In this document: positions 39,183-51,860 of the stretch, piece after piece
Numbering within the stretch: position 1 is the first letter of the stretch
How the letters are laid out: the number at the start of each line of letters is the position of its first letter
NCBI RefSeq assembly: GCF_000151315.2
Contig: NW_011887292.1
Coordinates: 3,083,848-3,147,847 of the forward strand
Source of the DNA: Capsaspora owczarzaki ATCC 30864
Lineage: Eukaryota; Opisthokonta; Filasterea
Length of the DNA stretch: 64,000 nucleotides
Reading direction: 5' to 3'
Position numbers and translations under genes: made by a program
The notes under the pieces: generated by a model
What the model was told of the DNA's origin: nothing
Seen by the model: the letters and a program-made list of their open reading frames with translations, nothing else
The model's database searches: none

Positions 39183-39845
39183 GCTGACTTGAGTTTGTTG
39201 TCGTTGTGTTGGTGTTTTCCTTTTTGTTTGCTTTCATTTGGTTTTTGTTCGGTGCTTTTTGTGGTCGGTTGTGAAGGTGTAGTTCCGAAATTGTTTGTAC
39301 ATAGTGTCAGTTAAATACACTACATCAACATTTGTGGCCGTATTTCTCCCCTGACATAGCCTGAGCAGCACAGCAATAGTCGTGTTTTGGCTGCGGTGTT
39401 TCAGACATCTCGCAATCGTCCCAGCCCCTTTCCTCTCCTTCTTGACGTGGAGTCGTGTGAGATCTCGTCAAGCTGTTTGCATTAGCCAAACGGCATAAGT
39501 GCGGGGCAATGCTTTTCTCACGCGTGGAACTGTAGATCTAGATCCTCCAGCGGACTCACAGACACGCCTCCTCCGTCCCCCTGGCCTGGTACCGTGGCCG
39601 TTCTAGTATGTTTCCGTGGTCGCACTCGTGCGTTTCTATTGCCGCTTGACTGGAGGTTCAACCCATGGCAGTGTTGTGATTCTGCTGCTTTTGCGTTTCT
39701 GTTTTCGAGGTCGGGATGTTTTGATTGTGTTGTATCTTGTTCATCAAGTTTGTTGTTGGGTGTTTCTCGCACTCGAGAGTTGATGTCGACACTATTCAGG
39801 GTGTCTTTCACTCTTCTTTTGCCCCCCGGAAAAATACAAATACAA
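39183..39845. other. Intergenic between receptors A and B
   Basis: Receptor A 3' region and receptor B upstream sequence. A frame open across 39594-39945 only becomes gene-like at ATG 39846. Nothing else is recognisable. Confidence 0.5.
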
Positions 39846-42800
39846 ATGCTGCACCTTTCGAGCACTTGCATTTGGTTGTTGATGGTGCTCTTTTGCACCA
39901 CCGCCACCACAAACGCTGTTGGATGTTTCCCGCCCTCTGAACGACGTAAGATGCCTGTGATGCATTACAGATGCAATTGTACCCCACGCACAGTCGACGT
40001 TGTTCGTGTCCGTGGGAAGAGCGCATCCGAGTTCCCATCAACGAGAAAAGCACCGCCACAATTCGAAAGAAAAAGTCAACAAAACCCTTCGCTTCGCGTC
40101 CTGCTATTTTCCCTCGCTTTCATTCCCTACTCCTTCCTTGACTGCCTGCTGTCCCACCCCACCACTCTGCCTATCGCTCTGGATTCACGATGCTCACACC
40201 ACAGCACGAGACCCAAAAAGCGATCTTGAGTTGGACATGGGAATGTGGCGAACATCTGCAACACCTTTGTTCTCACACCAGAGAACAAACAATGCCAAAC
40301 GGAATGCTGGCATCTTGTAACCAAGGGGGTGGAGGCCAACAAAAACAAATTAAGCGGTGGAAGGTGTTTTGTTTTGGTGTTGGATTTTGTTTATTCTGTT
40401 TTATTTTTGCCAATATTCCGCTTGGCGTGTTTCTTGCTGTTTATTTCTCGCACTCCAAATAGCTCGCGCGTTGTGAGACCACCAAAACAGACCCACCACA
40501 AATATCGCAATTTCGGAGCAGCGGCACTGCGTCGCGAAGCTTCAAAGCTCCCCCCCCCACACACACAAAGCGCAAGCAGGGAGGCACAGTTGAATAGACG
40601 AGTACAGGAGAGGGTGGGGGCGAGGTGAACATGTTTTTTTTTGTTGATTTTTCGTTGCGAATGAAGTCAAGCCTATTTTTGATTCGCTATTTTTTGATTC
40701 GCTATTTTGGCTGCGGCTTGTCTGTTGTTTGTCCTTGGCTAATTGTCTTCACGTTGTTTGCCACCTGCTGGCTGACGTAAATGTCAAACCAGGCGCCTTG
40801 CGCACAGATCTGGAGCCCATCAACATTGTGCACAACAACTGGACGACTTCTCGCGTGAGCGCTCAGATTGCGCGAATCATTCTGCAGGTACTGGTCTCTT
40901 TGGCGATTTTCAATTGCGAGAATGCACTAGCGCTCTCACTTGATGGTGTGATGGAAATTACGCGGGTGGCTATGTAGGAAAAGCTTGGCCTCCAAACTGT
41001 TGTGGAAGAGTTCACGACCGAAGTCGCCGCGTTCGAGCAGCTTCACCAAGGCACCGCCGACATGCTGCTGGAAGCAAACCCTGTTGACATCCAGGACCTG
41101 ATTGAGAACTATGTCGAGCACGAAGGCACCATTTTGGATGGTACGGCGGATGCGCAAAATCAACGCAACAAAACACAAAAAGGCACAACTCTCAATGCTC
41201 AGTCTGCTCACCCCCTGATTTTTGGTTGGTATTGCGTCTGGTAGTGGGTCCGCTGGGAGTTTACAACGAATTTGGCTGGTACATTCCCGAGTATGTGTGG
41301 AACATTAGCAACAAGCTCGACACGTACACTGGCTTCATGTAGGTCGAGCTCCAACATTTGCACATTTGACGCTTGTGATTTCTTCCGCTCACTCGTTGTC
41401 GACGCGCCATGCGTGCTGCAGGGACGAGAATGTGATTGCCTTGTTCCACCTAGACAATGTCACGTCGGTGACACACATTGACAACACGACCCTGCACACG
41501 GCTTTCGCAGCAATCGAGCAGGTTCTGGCCAGCGCCTCGTGCAATCCCGACCTGAACGCGACTGTAACTCCCGGGGATTGCACGGCTGCTGTCGAGGCAA
41601 TGATCGAGCACTTGCGCGACATCGCGCACCTCCATTACGCCGACAACACCATCACCCTTTGGACCATGCCAGAAGCGTTCGCAACTCTGGATAACACAAT
41701 CATTGCGAATCTCGAGCTGCCCATGCATACGCTGGTTCCTATCCCGTCCAACCTGAATCGCGAGCACACCGAAGAGGCCCTCTCCGTGGTGATTCAAGAG
41801 GCGTATGCGCAACACAAGCCATTTATCACGTACTTTTGGGAACCGCACTACTTGTTCGCTCCCGACTCGTCCGTGAAGCTTCGCAGGGTTCAACTGCCGC
41901 ACTTTAACGCGGATCACTGCAACATTTGTAAGTTGTACACTTTCGATGGAGCGCCTTCGTCGAGTCCAGTTGACTCACCGTTCTAACGCCAAATCACACA
42001 GCAAGCTCTGAATACCGCTGCGAGTACCAGACCAACACGATGCGCAAGATGGTTGCTGCTAGCCTCCAAACCAAAAACATTATCGCCTTTGATTTTGCCA
42101 AGGTTCTTCATTATGACGAGCAGGAACTCGAGGAGATGCTTTCGTTGATAGAACACGCAAACATGACTGTCGAAGAGGCTGCCTGTTCCTGGCTGCTTGA
42201 GCACTATGAGACAATGGAAGCACGCATGCCGGATCCTTCGCGCCTTGTTACGCCCTCGGAGGTCAACGGCAGCTTGCGCATCGCTTTTGTCATTCTCGCC
42301 GCTCTGCTCATCGCCTTCTTCTGCGTTTTGGCTGCTGGTACCTTCCACTACCGCCGCGTTCGTGTGGTGCTGTCTGCAAGCCCCGTGTTCCTGATGCTCA
42401 TGCTGCTCGGCGCTGCTTGGTCCATGTTCTGGGTCATTCTGCTCTACGACGACGCGCCGACCGACGCGATTTGTATTGCGCGCATCTGGGCTCGTCATCT
42501 CGGCTTTAGCTTGGTGTTTGGCGCCCTTGCCCTCAAGACCTACCGCATTGCTGCCATCTTCAACGTGAAGGCCACCAAAAAGTCCCACCAGCTGACCAAC
42601 GTTCGCCTTCTGGTCCGATTTGGTGAAATCAACCTCTACGTGTGCGCCTTCCTGCTGACGTGGACGGTGGCCGGCGCTCCCACAGCGACAACGCTGGTGT
42701 CTCACAACAACAGCTACGCCGTCTGCAGCATCACTTGGTGGGACAATGCCATGTACCTGCAAGAGCTTGCGGCCATGCTTGGCCTCGCGTTCCTGAGCTA

Positions 42801-43320
42801 CCGCGTGCGCAAGGCACCCTCGGCATTCAACGAGTGCAAGCACATGGCGCTCGCCGTGTACAACTGGATTATCATTGGCGTTATTCTTCAGCTCATCCTG
42901 AACTCGACCACTGGCACGGCCGACTTTTACTTTGCCATCCAGTCGCTCGAGGTGCTCGTGCCCGTTCCGATTGCCATTCTGCTTTTGTTTGTGCCCAAGT
43001 TCTACCTGACACTGCGTGGCAAGGGCAGCGAGGTGACGACCTCCAGCTTCCGCGGATCGAATCCGAACGGCAGCCACCCGAAGACTCCCTCTGACCCGAG
43101 CAACTCGAATGCCAAGGCGGCGTCTGGCGACATGGAAATGTCGTCTGGCAATGGTGTGGATAGCGAGACTGGCAGGCCTGAGCTGAGTGGCAAGGCAGCA
43201 GCAGCTGAATACAAGAACATTCGTCGCGAGAATATTCGCCTGATGCGCGAGATGGAGGCAATGCGCACTCAGCTTCTGCGCTTGCACAATCCTCACTCTG
43301 GCACCGTAGAAGTCATGTAG
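39846..43320 (+). CDS. OpuAC-7TM family C receptor B
   Basis: Second tandem copy. Exons 39846-39945, 40793-40887, 40978-41140, 41245-41338, 41422-41927, 42002-43320; 758 residues. Signal peptide plus VGCFPPSERR; OpuAC-like ectodomain with INIVHNNWTTSRVS, GTADMLLEANP, GVYNEFGWYIPEYVW and FWEPHYLF; then a family C 7TM domain and coiled-coil tail. The amino acids from LRIAFVI to the stop are the same as in receptor A. DNA identity with A continues about 20 bp past the stop codon, whereas the ectodomains clearly differ. Introns do not resemble those of A. Conserved aromatic residues around NNW and GWYIP are where betaine-binding proteins build their aromatic cage; a quaternary-amine ligand is inference. 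Confidence 0.88.
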
Positions 43321-43383
43321 GCTGCCTTGAGTTTGTTCCCATCCCATGATTATTAACGTCCCTTGCTGTACAGGTTGTTGTTC

Positions 43384-43389
43384 AATAAA
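43384..43389 (+). terminator. Candidate polyadenylation signal of receptor B
   Basis: AATAAA 64 bp after the stop codon of receptor B. Confidence 0.5.
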
Positions 43390-43727
43390 TTGCATGTGTA
43401 AACTTCGGTGCAAGTCTGAAACTTTCAATGCATATCTCCCTCAGTTGTGCATCAACAGTTTGCCAGGTTCCATCGTCATCGTCCGCCGTACCCATATCGT
43501 ACCCATGACGAGACAGGCACATCTAGCTGTACCTTGAATTCGACTCTAAAGGTGACGGCCAAGCAAATGTTCACGATCAAAACAAAGCGAATCTGATGCG
43601 ACCAATCAGCACGAACGCCGTCTATTTTCATTTTTTGTTTTCGTTTTTTTGTTTTTTTTCGTCCAGCTGTCCTTTTTTGGGGAGACTTCACTCTTTCATT
43701 TTTTTTCCATTGTTTCTATTTGAGACC

Positions 43728-46700
43728 ATGGCTCCTTTTCGCCCCTCCCTTGTGCTTGCGGTTCTCACGCTCGCTCTTCCCAGTCTCACGACTGCCTATT
43801 CCGTTGGTTGCTTCCCTGCCTCCGAGCGACGTACGCTTTCTGCATATCCTCTTGCATATCGTTCTTTTTTGCACTGTACTTTTTACTATCTATTATCACC
43901 AAGTGGCACCCGGGCGGGTGTCGCCAGAGGGTGGATAAGGGTGCTTGGGTTTCGTGTGTTGATTTCGGGGTTTCGCGTTTTTGCGCGATTTCGCCCCCGT
44001 TCTTCGTCTTGCATACTGCAACACACAACTTGTGTGCCGTTGATGGTCGCCCAACACTTTCTTGTGCAACGAGCTCAGGGTGGTCGAACTCGTCAACACG
44101 CATGTGAGCATGATGGGATTTTCTATCCCACCGCTGGATCTAGATCCCATGGGTTAGATCGCATCCGCACTCCCCTGCACTTGTTTATTTTTTTCATGTT
44201 TGTTGGCGACACTCTCAAGCCAATCAACACCATTCCTCCAGATCGAGTGCGAGAATTGGCACACCCAGGCAACAAGAAAAAAATACTAAAAAAACCAAAA
44301 CAAAAAAAAAAAAAAAAAACCCAAACAAAAACGAAACAAAAACAAACAAAAAAAATCGAACTGGTTGCTAGATGCATTTGGAGAACAAAACAAGATCTGT
44401 TGCGACGAAAACCCACAACGCCCATCCAGCCCGAGATTGGACGACCCAAGCAGCAAAGGAGCAAGTGGCACACTTCGGGTGTGCACGGGTGTACTTGGGT
44501 GGTATGGCATTTTAGGACGCGTGTGTGTGCATTCCAACACCTCCAAAACACCACGGCGAAACAAATCACAAATTAGAAAACAACGGAGCCGACACTTATG
44601 CGAAATACCAGTCTCACACAAGCCAACACAATGCGAATGGCGCCATCCTTGATTCGCCGAACCGAAGGGGCGCGGCCCAACGAAGAACAAAATATCAAAC
44701 GGAGCAAAACACAAACAACCAAGCGCTTATGCCAATGACTCACTTTGCGCATGAACCGCCTTTGAAATACTCACAGGTGCGACGCGAACTGACTTGGAGT
44801 CGATTCGCATTTCCCACGCCAACTGGAATTCGTCCCGTCTCAGTGCGCTTGTGGCACAGATCGTTCTCGAGGTGAGCCGATTTTTTTTTTCAAAAGTCTC
44901 AATCATAACTAACACAGTCATGAACTCGTTTGTTTTGCTTGTTTCTCGTGTTGCATGCGTTTAGGAAAAACTTGGATTTGGCACGATTCGCGAGGAATTT
45001 GGCGACGATCGCAACGCCTTCGACCAAGTCGACCAAGGCACTGCAGATTTGTTTCTTGATGCCAACCCCGAGGCTGTCCAGGACCTGATTGATCTTTACG
45101 TTACTCAAATGAACACGGTTACCGACGGTAGGTTGCTTGCCGGATGGTTGGAGCCTCTGTAATGTTGCCTCGCTGACATGATTGTGGTCTGAAACACTTG
45201 CCAATAGCCGGACCGCTTGGAGTCTTCACCGAGTATGGATGGTACCTTCCGGAATACGTTTGGAATATTAGCAACAAGCTTGACAGTTATCCTGGCTTCA
45301 TGTAAGTCGAGGCCAAGAGCCCGAAAAACCGAAAACAGACGAATTGATGTTGGTGACGGTCTCGTCTGACGTTTTGAATGAATGATGCCTTTTGTTGATA
45401 CGCAGGGACGAGAACGTGATTGCGCTCTTCCACTTGGAGAATATTCCAGTGGACACGCACCTTGACAACACCACGCTGCATTCGGCGTTTGACATGATTG
45501 AGGCGACCATGCAAGGCTCTCAGTGCAATGTTGCTCTCAATGCTTCCGCCACGGCCACGGACTGTGCCGCTGCCGTCGAAGCCACCATCGAGCACTTGCG
45601 TGACGTTGCGCATCTGCATTACGCGGAGAACACGATCGACTTGTGGACTTTGCCTGACAGCTGGAATTTGTTGGACCATGTTCTCATCCAAAATCTTGAG
45701 CTCCCGTTCAATACCGTCGTGCCAGTTCCCACCAACCTCGATCAAGCAGCTACCGAACATGCGTTGGCCGACCTTATTGAAGAGCATTACCTCGCGCGCA
45801 AGCCCTTCCTCACCTACTTTTGGCAACCCCATTTCTTGTTCGCTCCGGATTCGCCCGTCAAGCTTCACCGCGTCCAGCTTCCTCATTTCAACGCCGATCA
45901 CTGCAATGTTTGTAAGAAAGGATCTCAATAGTATTGATGCCGAGAGCACGTTGCATGAACTGCCAGGCTGACTTTTTGTTGCTTTTGTTTTTGCCAAACG
46001 GCTCTCGGTCTCTCTCTCCTTCAGCGAGCTCGGACTATCGCTGCGAGTACCAATCCCACATCTTGCGCAAGATGGTGGCAACGTCTCTGAAAGCAAGAAA
46101 CGAGGTGGCTTATGACTTTGTCAAGGTCCTTCACATCGATGAGATCGAGATGGAGGAAATGCTGGCGTCTGTCGAGTACAGCAACATGACCGTCGACCAA
46201 GCCGCGTGCAGCTGGTTGCTTGCACATTATAGCACAATGGAGCCGCACATGCCCGATCCTTCGCGCCTTGTTACGCCCACGGAGGTCAACGGCAGCTTGC
46301 GCATCGCCTTTGTCATTCTCGCCGCTCTGCTCATCGCCTTCTTCTGCGTTTTGGCGGCTGGTACCTTCCACTACCGCCGCGTTCGTGTGGTGCTGTCTGC
46401 AAGCCCCGTGTTCCTGATGCTGATGCTGCTTGGCGCTGCTTGGTCCATGTTCTGGGTCATTCTGCTCTACGACGACGCGCCGACCGACGCGATTTGCATT
46501 GCGCGCATCTGGGCTCGTCATCTCGGCTTTAGCTTGGTGTTTGGCGCCCTTGCTCTCAAGACCTACCGCATTGCTGCCATCTTCAACGTGAAGGCCACCA
46601 AAAAGTCCCACCAGCTGACCAACGTTCGCCTTTTGGTCCGATTTGGTGAAATCAACCTCTATGTCTGCGCCTTCCTGCTGACGTGGACGGTGGCCGGCGC

Positions 46701-47343
46701 TCCCACAGCGACAACGCTGGTGTCTCACAACAACAGCTACGCCGTCTGCAGCATCACTTGGTGGGACAATGCCATGTACCTGCAAGAGCTTGCGGCCATG
46801 CTTGGCCTCGCGTTCCTGAGCTACCGCGTGCGCAAGGCACCCTCTGCGTTTAACGAGTGCAAGCACATGGCGCTTGCCGTGTACAATTGGATTATCATTG
46901 GCGTTATTCTTCAGCTCATCCTGAATTCGACCACTGGCACGGCCGACTTTTACTTTGCCATCCAGTCGCTCGAGGTGCTCGTGCCCGTTCCGATTGCCAT
47001 CCTGCTTTTGTTTGTGCCCAAGTTCTACCTGACGCTGCGTGGCAAGGGCAGCGAGGTGACGACCTCCAGCTTCCGCGGATCGAATCCGAACGGCAGCCAC
47101 CCGAAGACTCCTTCTGACCCGAGCAACTCGAATGCCAAGGCGGCGTCTGGCGACATGGAAATGTCGTCTGGCAATGGTGTGGATAGCGAGACTGGCAGGC
47201 CTGAGCTGAGTGGCAAGGCCGCAGCCGCCGAGTACAAGAACATTCGTCGCGAGAACATCCGCCTGATGCGTGAAATTGAGGGAATGCGAACTCAGCTCCT
47301 CCGCTTGCACAATCCTCACTCTGGCACCGTCGAGGTCTTGTAA
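43728..47343 (+). CDS. OpuAC-7TM family C receptor C
   Basis: Third tandem copy. Exons 43728-43830, 44777-44871, 44965-45127, 45208-45301, 45406-45911, 46025-47343; 759 residues. Signal peptide MAPFRPSLVLAVLTLALP, then VGCFPASERR. This ectodomain is the most diverged at the binding loop (ISHANWNSSRLS instead of IVHNNW; GTADLFLDANP; GVFTEYGWYLPEYVW). The 7TM part again equals receptors A and B. Near the end it shares EIEGMRTQ with receptor D instead of EMEAMRTQ, so C and D form a pair. Intron 1 (946 bp) is long and has an A-rich block around 44275-44360. Confidence 0.88.
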
Positions 47344-48241
47344 TCCACCACGATGTCTGCTTGCTTAACGTTTCGCTATCGCTCGTATGATGTAGCCAAT
47401 CGACATGTAAATACTGTGGCCCAATAAAAATTTGGATGATTTTACGAAAACGCCCCTCCTGCGGTGCTGTGTTGTCTCCAGTTGCTGCCCTCCCTTCACC
47501 AAGCATGTATCATTTTGTTGATTCAGGTGGGATTCGGGTTGAGTCAGATCTTGGCCAGGCGATTGTCTACGTCGGATATAAAAACTGCAGGTTTGTGATG
47601 CGTTATCATCCGCAAAAAGCGTTGACAACCGGCGCTTCCTGTGCATCGGTGGCAAAACACGTTTCCTGAAATCGCAAGGCACCACAGAAAAAGCAGACTT
47701 TTGGCAACAACACCTTGTGGAACCAGGGGAACGATCTATTTACAACTCATTAACGACAGAGAAATCCTGCACGCCCACCGCCTGTTCCTGTCTTGTGATC
47801 CAAACGACCATCCAGGCAAGTTACACTCGTCAGCCCATCACAATCTTTTTGAGCTATTCGCCTCAACCGTGAGCATGTCTGAGCATGTATGGCGGGAGGG
47901 GGCTCTAGAGGAATTTGCTGCTTGATCTGATTGAAAAACCATGTTCTGTTTATTTTTGATTTTTGTATTTTTAGTCGAACGGCTCAACCAATCCGTCCTT
48001 GCGGGTTCCCTGGTGTTACCCCATGTATTGCTAAAAGTGCATCCATGCATGTGAACTGCGGTTGCATCGGTGTATTCTTGGAAGCACGCTTTGCGGACAG
48101 CGAGTCTCATCAGTGGAAACCTGTGGCACTTCTTTGGATTTCACGATTTTGATTTGTTTTTGTTTTTCAATCGAAATAGATCCTGCCAGTCTTTGTTTCA
48201 CGTTTTTTTTTTTTTCTTTCAGGCTCTGCTCTTGTACTACA
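47344..48241. other. Intergenic between receptors C and D
   Basis: About 0.9 kb with a probable poly-A signal near its left end and the upstream region of receptor D at its right end. Open frames are short and unrecognised. Confidence 0.5.
47423..47428 (+). terminator. Candidate polyadenylation signal of receptor C
   Basis: AATAAA 80 bp after the stop codon of receptor C, in a CCAATAAAAATTT context. Confidence 0.5.
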
Positions 48242-51200
48242 ATGCTTCATCGACGCATCACTCACGCGTCAATCGCGGAACACTTGCTGTTCGTTGTCCT
48301 CTTGATCGTTGCTGCGGCCAGCAGCACCACAGCGGCGGCCCACTCGGTCGGCTGTTTCCCTGCATCCGAACGCCGTAAGATTCTCTCTCTTTTTGTTGGA
48401 AACCGCGCCACTCCTCAGCGAGAAAAATGGAATGTGCTTGACTCTCGCTCTCTCCCTCTCTCTCGCGTTGCCCTCTTCCGCCTCAAAGAGCAACGTGGAC
48501 GCTGTCGAGTGTCTAACAATGAAGAGGTGGGGTGGATCTGGGTGTCGCGGGTGACATTCGACACCAATTACAACAACAACAACGACACCCAACAACAAAC
48601 CGACAAAAATTTCGCACTCTTGCCAGAAGGTGTTTTGTTTGGATCTTGGCCAAGAAAAACAAAAATCCCAAAAAACAAAAATCCAAAGAAAAAAAAAAAA
48701 AAACAACAAAAAACAAAAAAACAAACCAAAACAACAAAATGGCGAAACATCCAAATACAAAACACCAACAAATGCAAAAAAAGCACCTTCCTAAAGTGTT
48801 GGAGTTTCGCTGTTGTTGCCAACACCAAAACCCATTGGGTGTGGCGCCATTGCGAATCCAAATTGCACAGCTAATCATGTCTGCAACACGTCCGTCTCCA
48901 TCACAACAACGAGCAAACCGATCCTCCTTCAAATTGCTTTGTTTTCAAATCTGCCATTTTCCATTGAAAACAATCATGACTCAACACAAACATGAATGTT
49001 GCTGTTTCACGTAGGTCCCATTCGAACCGACTTGGACCCCATTGGCATCGTGCACAACAGCTGGGATTCCTCGCGTTTGAACGCTGCTGTCGCCCGAATC
49101 TTGTTGGAGGTTTGTTCACTGCGTTCATCAGACTGTTGCTGTCGTGCAATTCGCGTCAAATCTGTAATTCGCTGACTTTCCTTTGCATCTGTTTAGGAAA
49201 AGCTCGGCTTTGGCACTCTGATGGAGGAGTTTGCAGGTTTGGAAGACGCCTTCCATCAGCTCGACCAAGGCACGGGAGACATTTACCTCGACGCCAACGA
49301 AGACGACTTGGCTCCTCTGATCGACGAGCATGTCAATCTGCTCCATGACGTTTTGGATGGTATGGCATTCCCCCCACCCCCACTGCGCGCTAGAATTGAT
49401 ACAACGATACAACAATGGCTTCTTGCCAAAACCTCTTTACTTACTTTCTGCGCAATCACATTTGTCAGCTGGCCCGCTTGGCATTTACAACGAATACGGC
49501 TGGTACATCCCCGAGTACATCTGGAACATTAGCAACAAGCTGGATAGCTACACCAGCTACATGTAAGTCGACTAGCTCACCAAAGGTTTGACTCCCACAG
49601 TTGCGTCTTTTTGGTCTCATCTTGTTACTCTGCATCAACACGACTTGTGTGAATAGGGACGAGAACGTCATTTCGCTGTTTCACCTGAGCGAAATTGTGC
49701 CCGGTACAGTGCTTGACAACACCACCTTGCACAGCACTTTTGACGAGCTTGAGGCCATGATGGCGAGCAGCCGCTGCAATCCCGCACTCAACGCGACCGT
49801 CACCACGTCTGACTGCGTGGCGGCCATTGCCGAAGTGATCTTGCACATTAAAGACCGCGCTCATCTCCATTACGCCGACAACACCATCACACTGTGGACC
49901 ATGCCCGACGGCTGGCCCCATGTTGTTGATCGCGTTCTGATTGAAAATCTCGAGCTTCCTTTTAACGCCACCGTTCCAATGTCCCCCCATGGTGACAAGG
50001 CCACAATCGAGCATGCCCTCTCCGATATCATTGAAGACCACTACGCCCTGCTGAAGCCGTTCTTGACCTACTTCTGGGAGCCCCACTACCTGTTCTCTCA
50101 TCAGTCAACGGTCCATCTCCACCGCGTCCAACTGCCAAAGTTTGACAGCGACAATTGCAGCATTAGTAAGGACACTTAGTGGGGCTGATGAGTTCCTCCG
50201 TTTGTGTGGTTGATGTTGTGGAAGGCGTGGTCTGACGACATGTTGTACTATCAACCCTATCAGCAGCGAGCGCCAACTACCGATGCGAGTACAAGAGGCA
50301 TTCGATGCGCAAAATGACAAGTCTTGCTCTTCAAGAGAAAAACGAGGTTGCCTTCGACTTTGTCAAGATGATCCACTACGAGGAGGTTGATCTGGAAGAC
50401 ATGCTCGCATTCATGGAGTACGACAACATGACTGTCGACCAAGCCGCGTGCAGCTGGTTGCTTGGACATTACAGCGCTCTTGAACCGCACATGCCGGATC
50501 CTTCTCGCCTTGTGACACCCTCGGAAGTTGACAGTGGCCTGCGCGTCGCCTTTGTCATTCTGGCCGCTCTGCTCATCGCCTTCTTCTGTCTCTTGGCTGC
50601 TGGCACCTTCCACTACCGCCGTGTCCGTGTGGTGCTGTCTGCAAGCCCCGTGTTCCTGATGCTGATGCTGCTCGGCGCTGCTTGGTCCATGTTCTGGGTC
50701 ATTCTGCTCTACGACGACGCGCCGACCGACACAATTTGTATTGCGCGCATCTGGGCTCGTCATCTCGGCTTCAGCCTGGTGTTTGGCGCCCTTGCTCTCA
50801 AGACCTACCGCATTGCTGCCATCTTCAACGTGAAGGCCACCAAAAAGTCCCACCAGCTGACCAACGTTCGCCTTCTGGTCCGATTTGGTGAAATCAACCT
50901 CTATGTCTGCGCCTTCCTGCTGACATGGACGGTGGCCGGCGCTCCCACAGCAACAACGATGGTGTCTCACAACAACAGCTACGCCGTCTGCAGCATCACT
51001 TGGTGGGACAATGCCATGTACCTGCAAGAGCTTGCGGCCATGCTTGGCCTCGCGTTCCTGAGCTACCGCGTGCGCAAGGCACCCTCTGCGTTTAACGAGT
51101 GCAAGCACATGGCGCTCGCCGTGTACAACTGGATTATCATTGGCGTTATTCTTCAGCTCATCCTGAATTCGACCACTGGCACGGCCGACTTTTACTTTGC

Positions 51201-51588
51201 CATCCAGTCGCTCGAGGTGCTCGTGCCCGTTCCGATTGCCATCCTGCTTTTGTTTGTGCCCAAGTTCTACCTGACGCTGCGTGGCAAGGGCAGCGAGGTG
51301 ACGACCTCCAGCTTCCGCGGATCGAATCCGAACGGCAGCCACCCGAAGACTCCCTCTGACCCGAGCAACTCGAATGCCAAGGCGGCGTCTGGCGACATGG
51401 AAATGTCGTCTGGCAATGGTGTGGATAGCGAGACTGGCAGGCCTGAGCTGAGCGGCAAGGCAGCAGCAGCCGAGTACAAGAACATTCGTCGCGAGAACAT
51501 CCGCCTGATGCGTGAAATTGAGGGAATGCGAACTCAGCTCCTTCGTCTGCACAATCCTCACTCTGGCATTGTCGAGGTCATGTCTTAG
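48242..51588 (+). CDS. OpuAC-7TM family C receptor D
   Basis: Fourth tandem copy. Exons 48242-48374, 49015-49109, 49197-49359, 49469-49562, 49657-50165, 50267-51588; 771 residues. It has a longer signal region, then VGCFPASERR; ectodomain motifs IGIVHNSWDSSRLN, GTGDIYLDANE, GIYNEYGWYIPEYIW and FWEPHYLF. Exon 5 is one codon longer than in A-C and the protein ends with an extra Ser. The junction before TM1 (SEVDSGLRVAFVILA) differs from the others, and near-identity starts only inside TM1 (about 50560), which marks the left limit of homogenisation in this copy. The acceptor of exon 6 (CAGCAG) has two possible AGs in the same phase; 50267 is chosen from copy C. Confidence 0.88.
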
Positions 51589-51860
51589 ACGGCGATTGTG
51601 ACGATTCCGGTGTTTTTGTTCGTTTTTTCGCTTTTTGCATCGTTTCGTTGTTGTGTGAACAGTTACGTCTAGCTTGTTTTGTGCACTCGTTCGTTGTTGT
51701 TTCCCTTTCCCCCACCCCCTCCTCGACACTCGCATAGACTCTATGCGATTCTCTGCCTGTCAATAATACAGTTGTACGCATGCACTGAGCTCACATTATC
51801 TTCCAAATTCGTTCGGATTTGGGTTTCAATTCAGTCTATCATTCTTTTTTTTTTTTCAAA

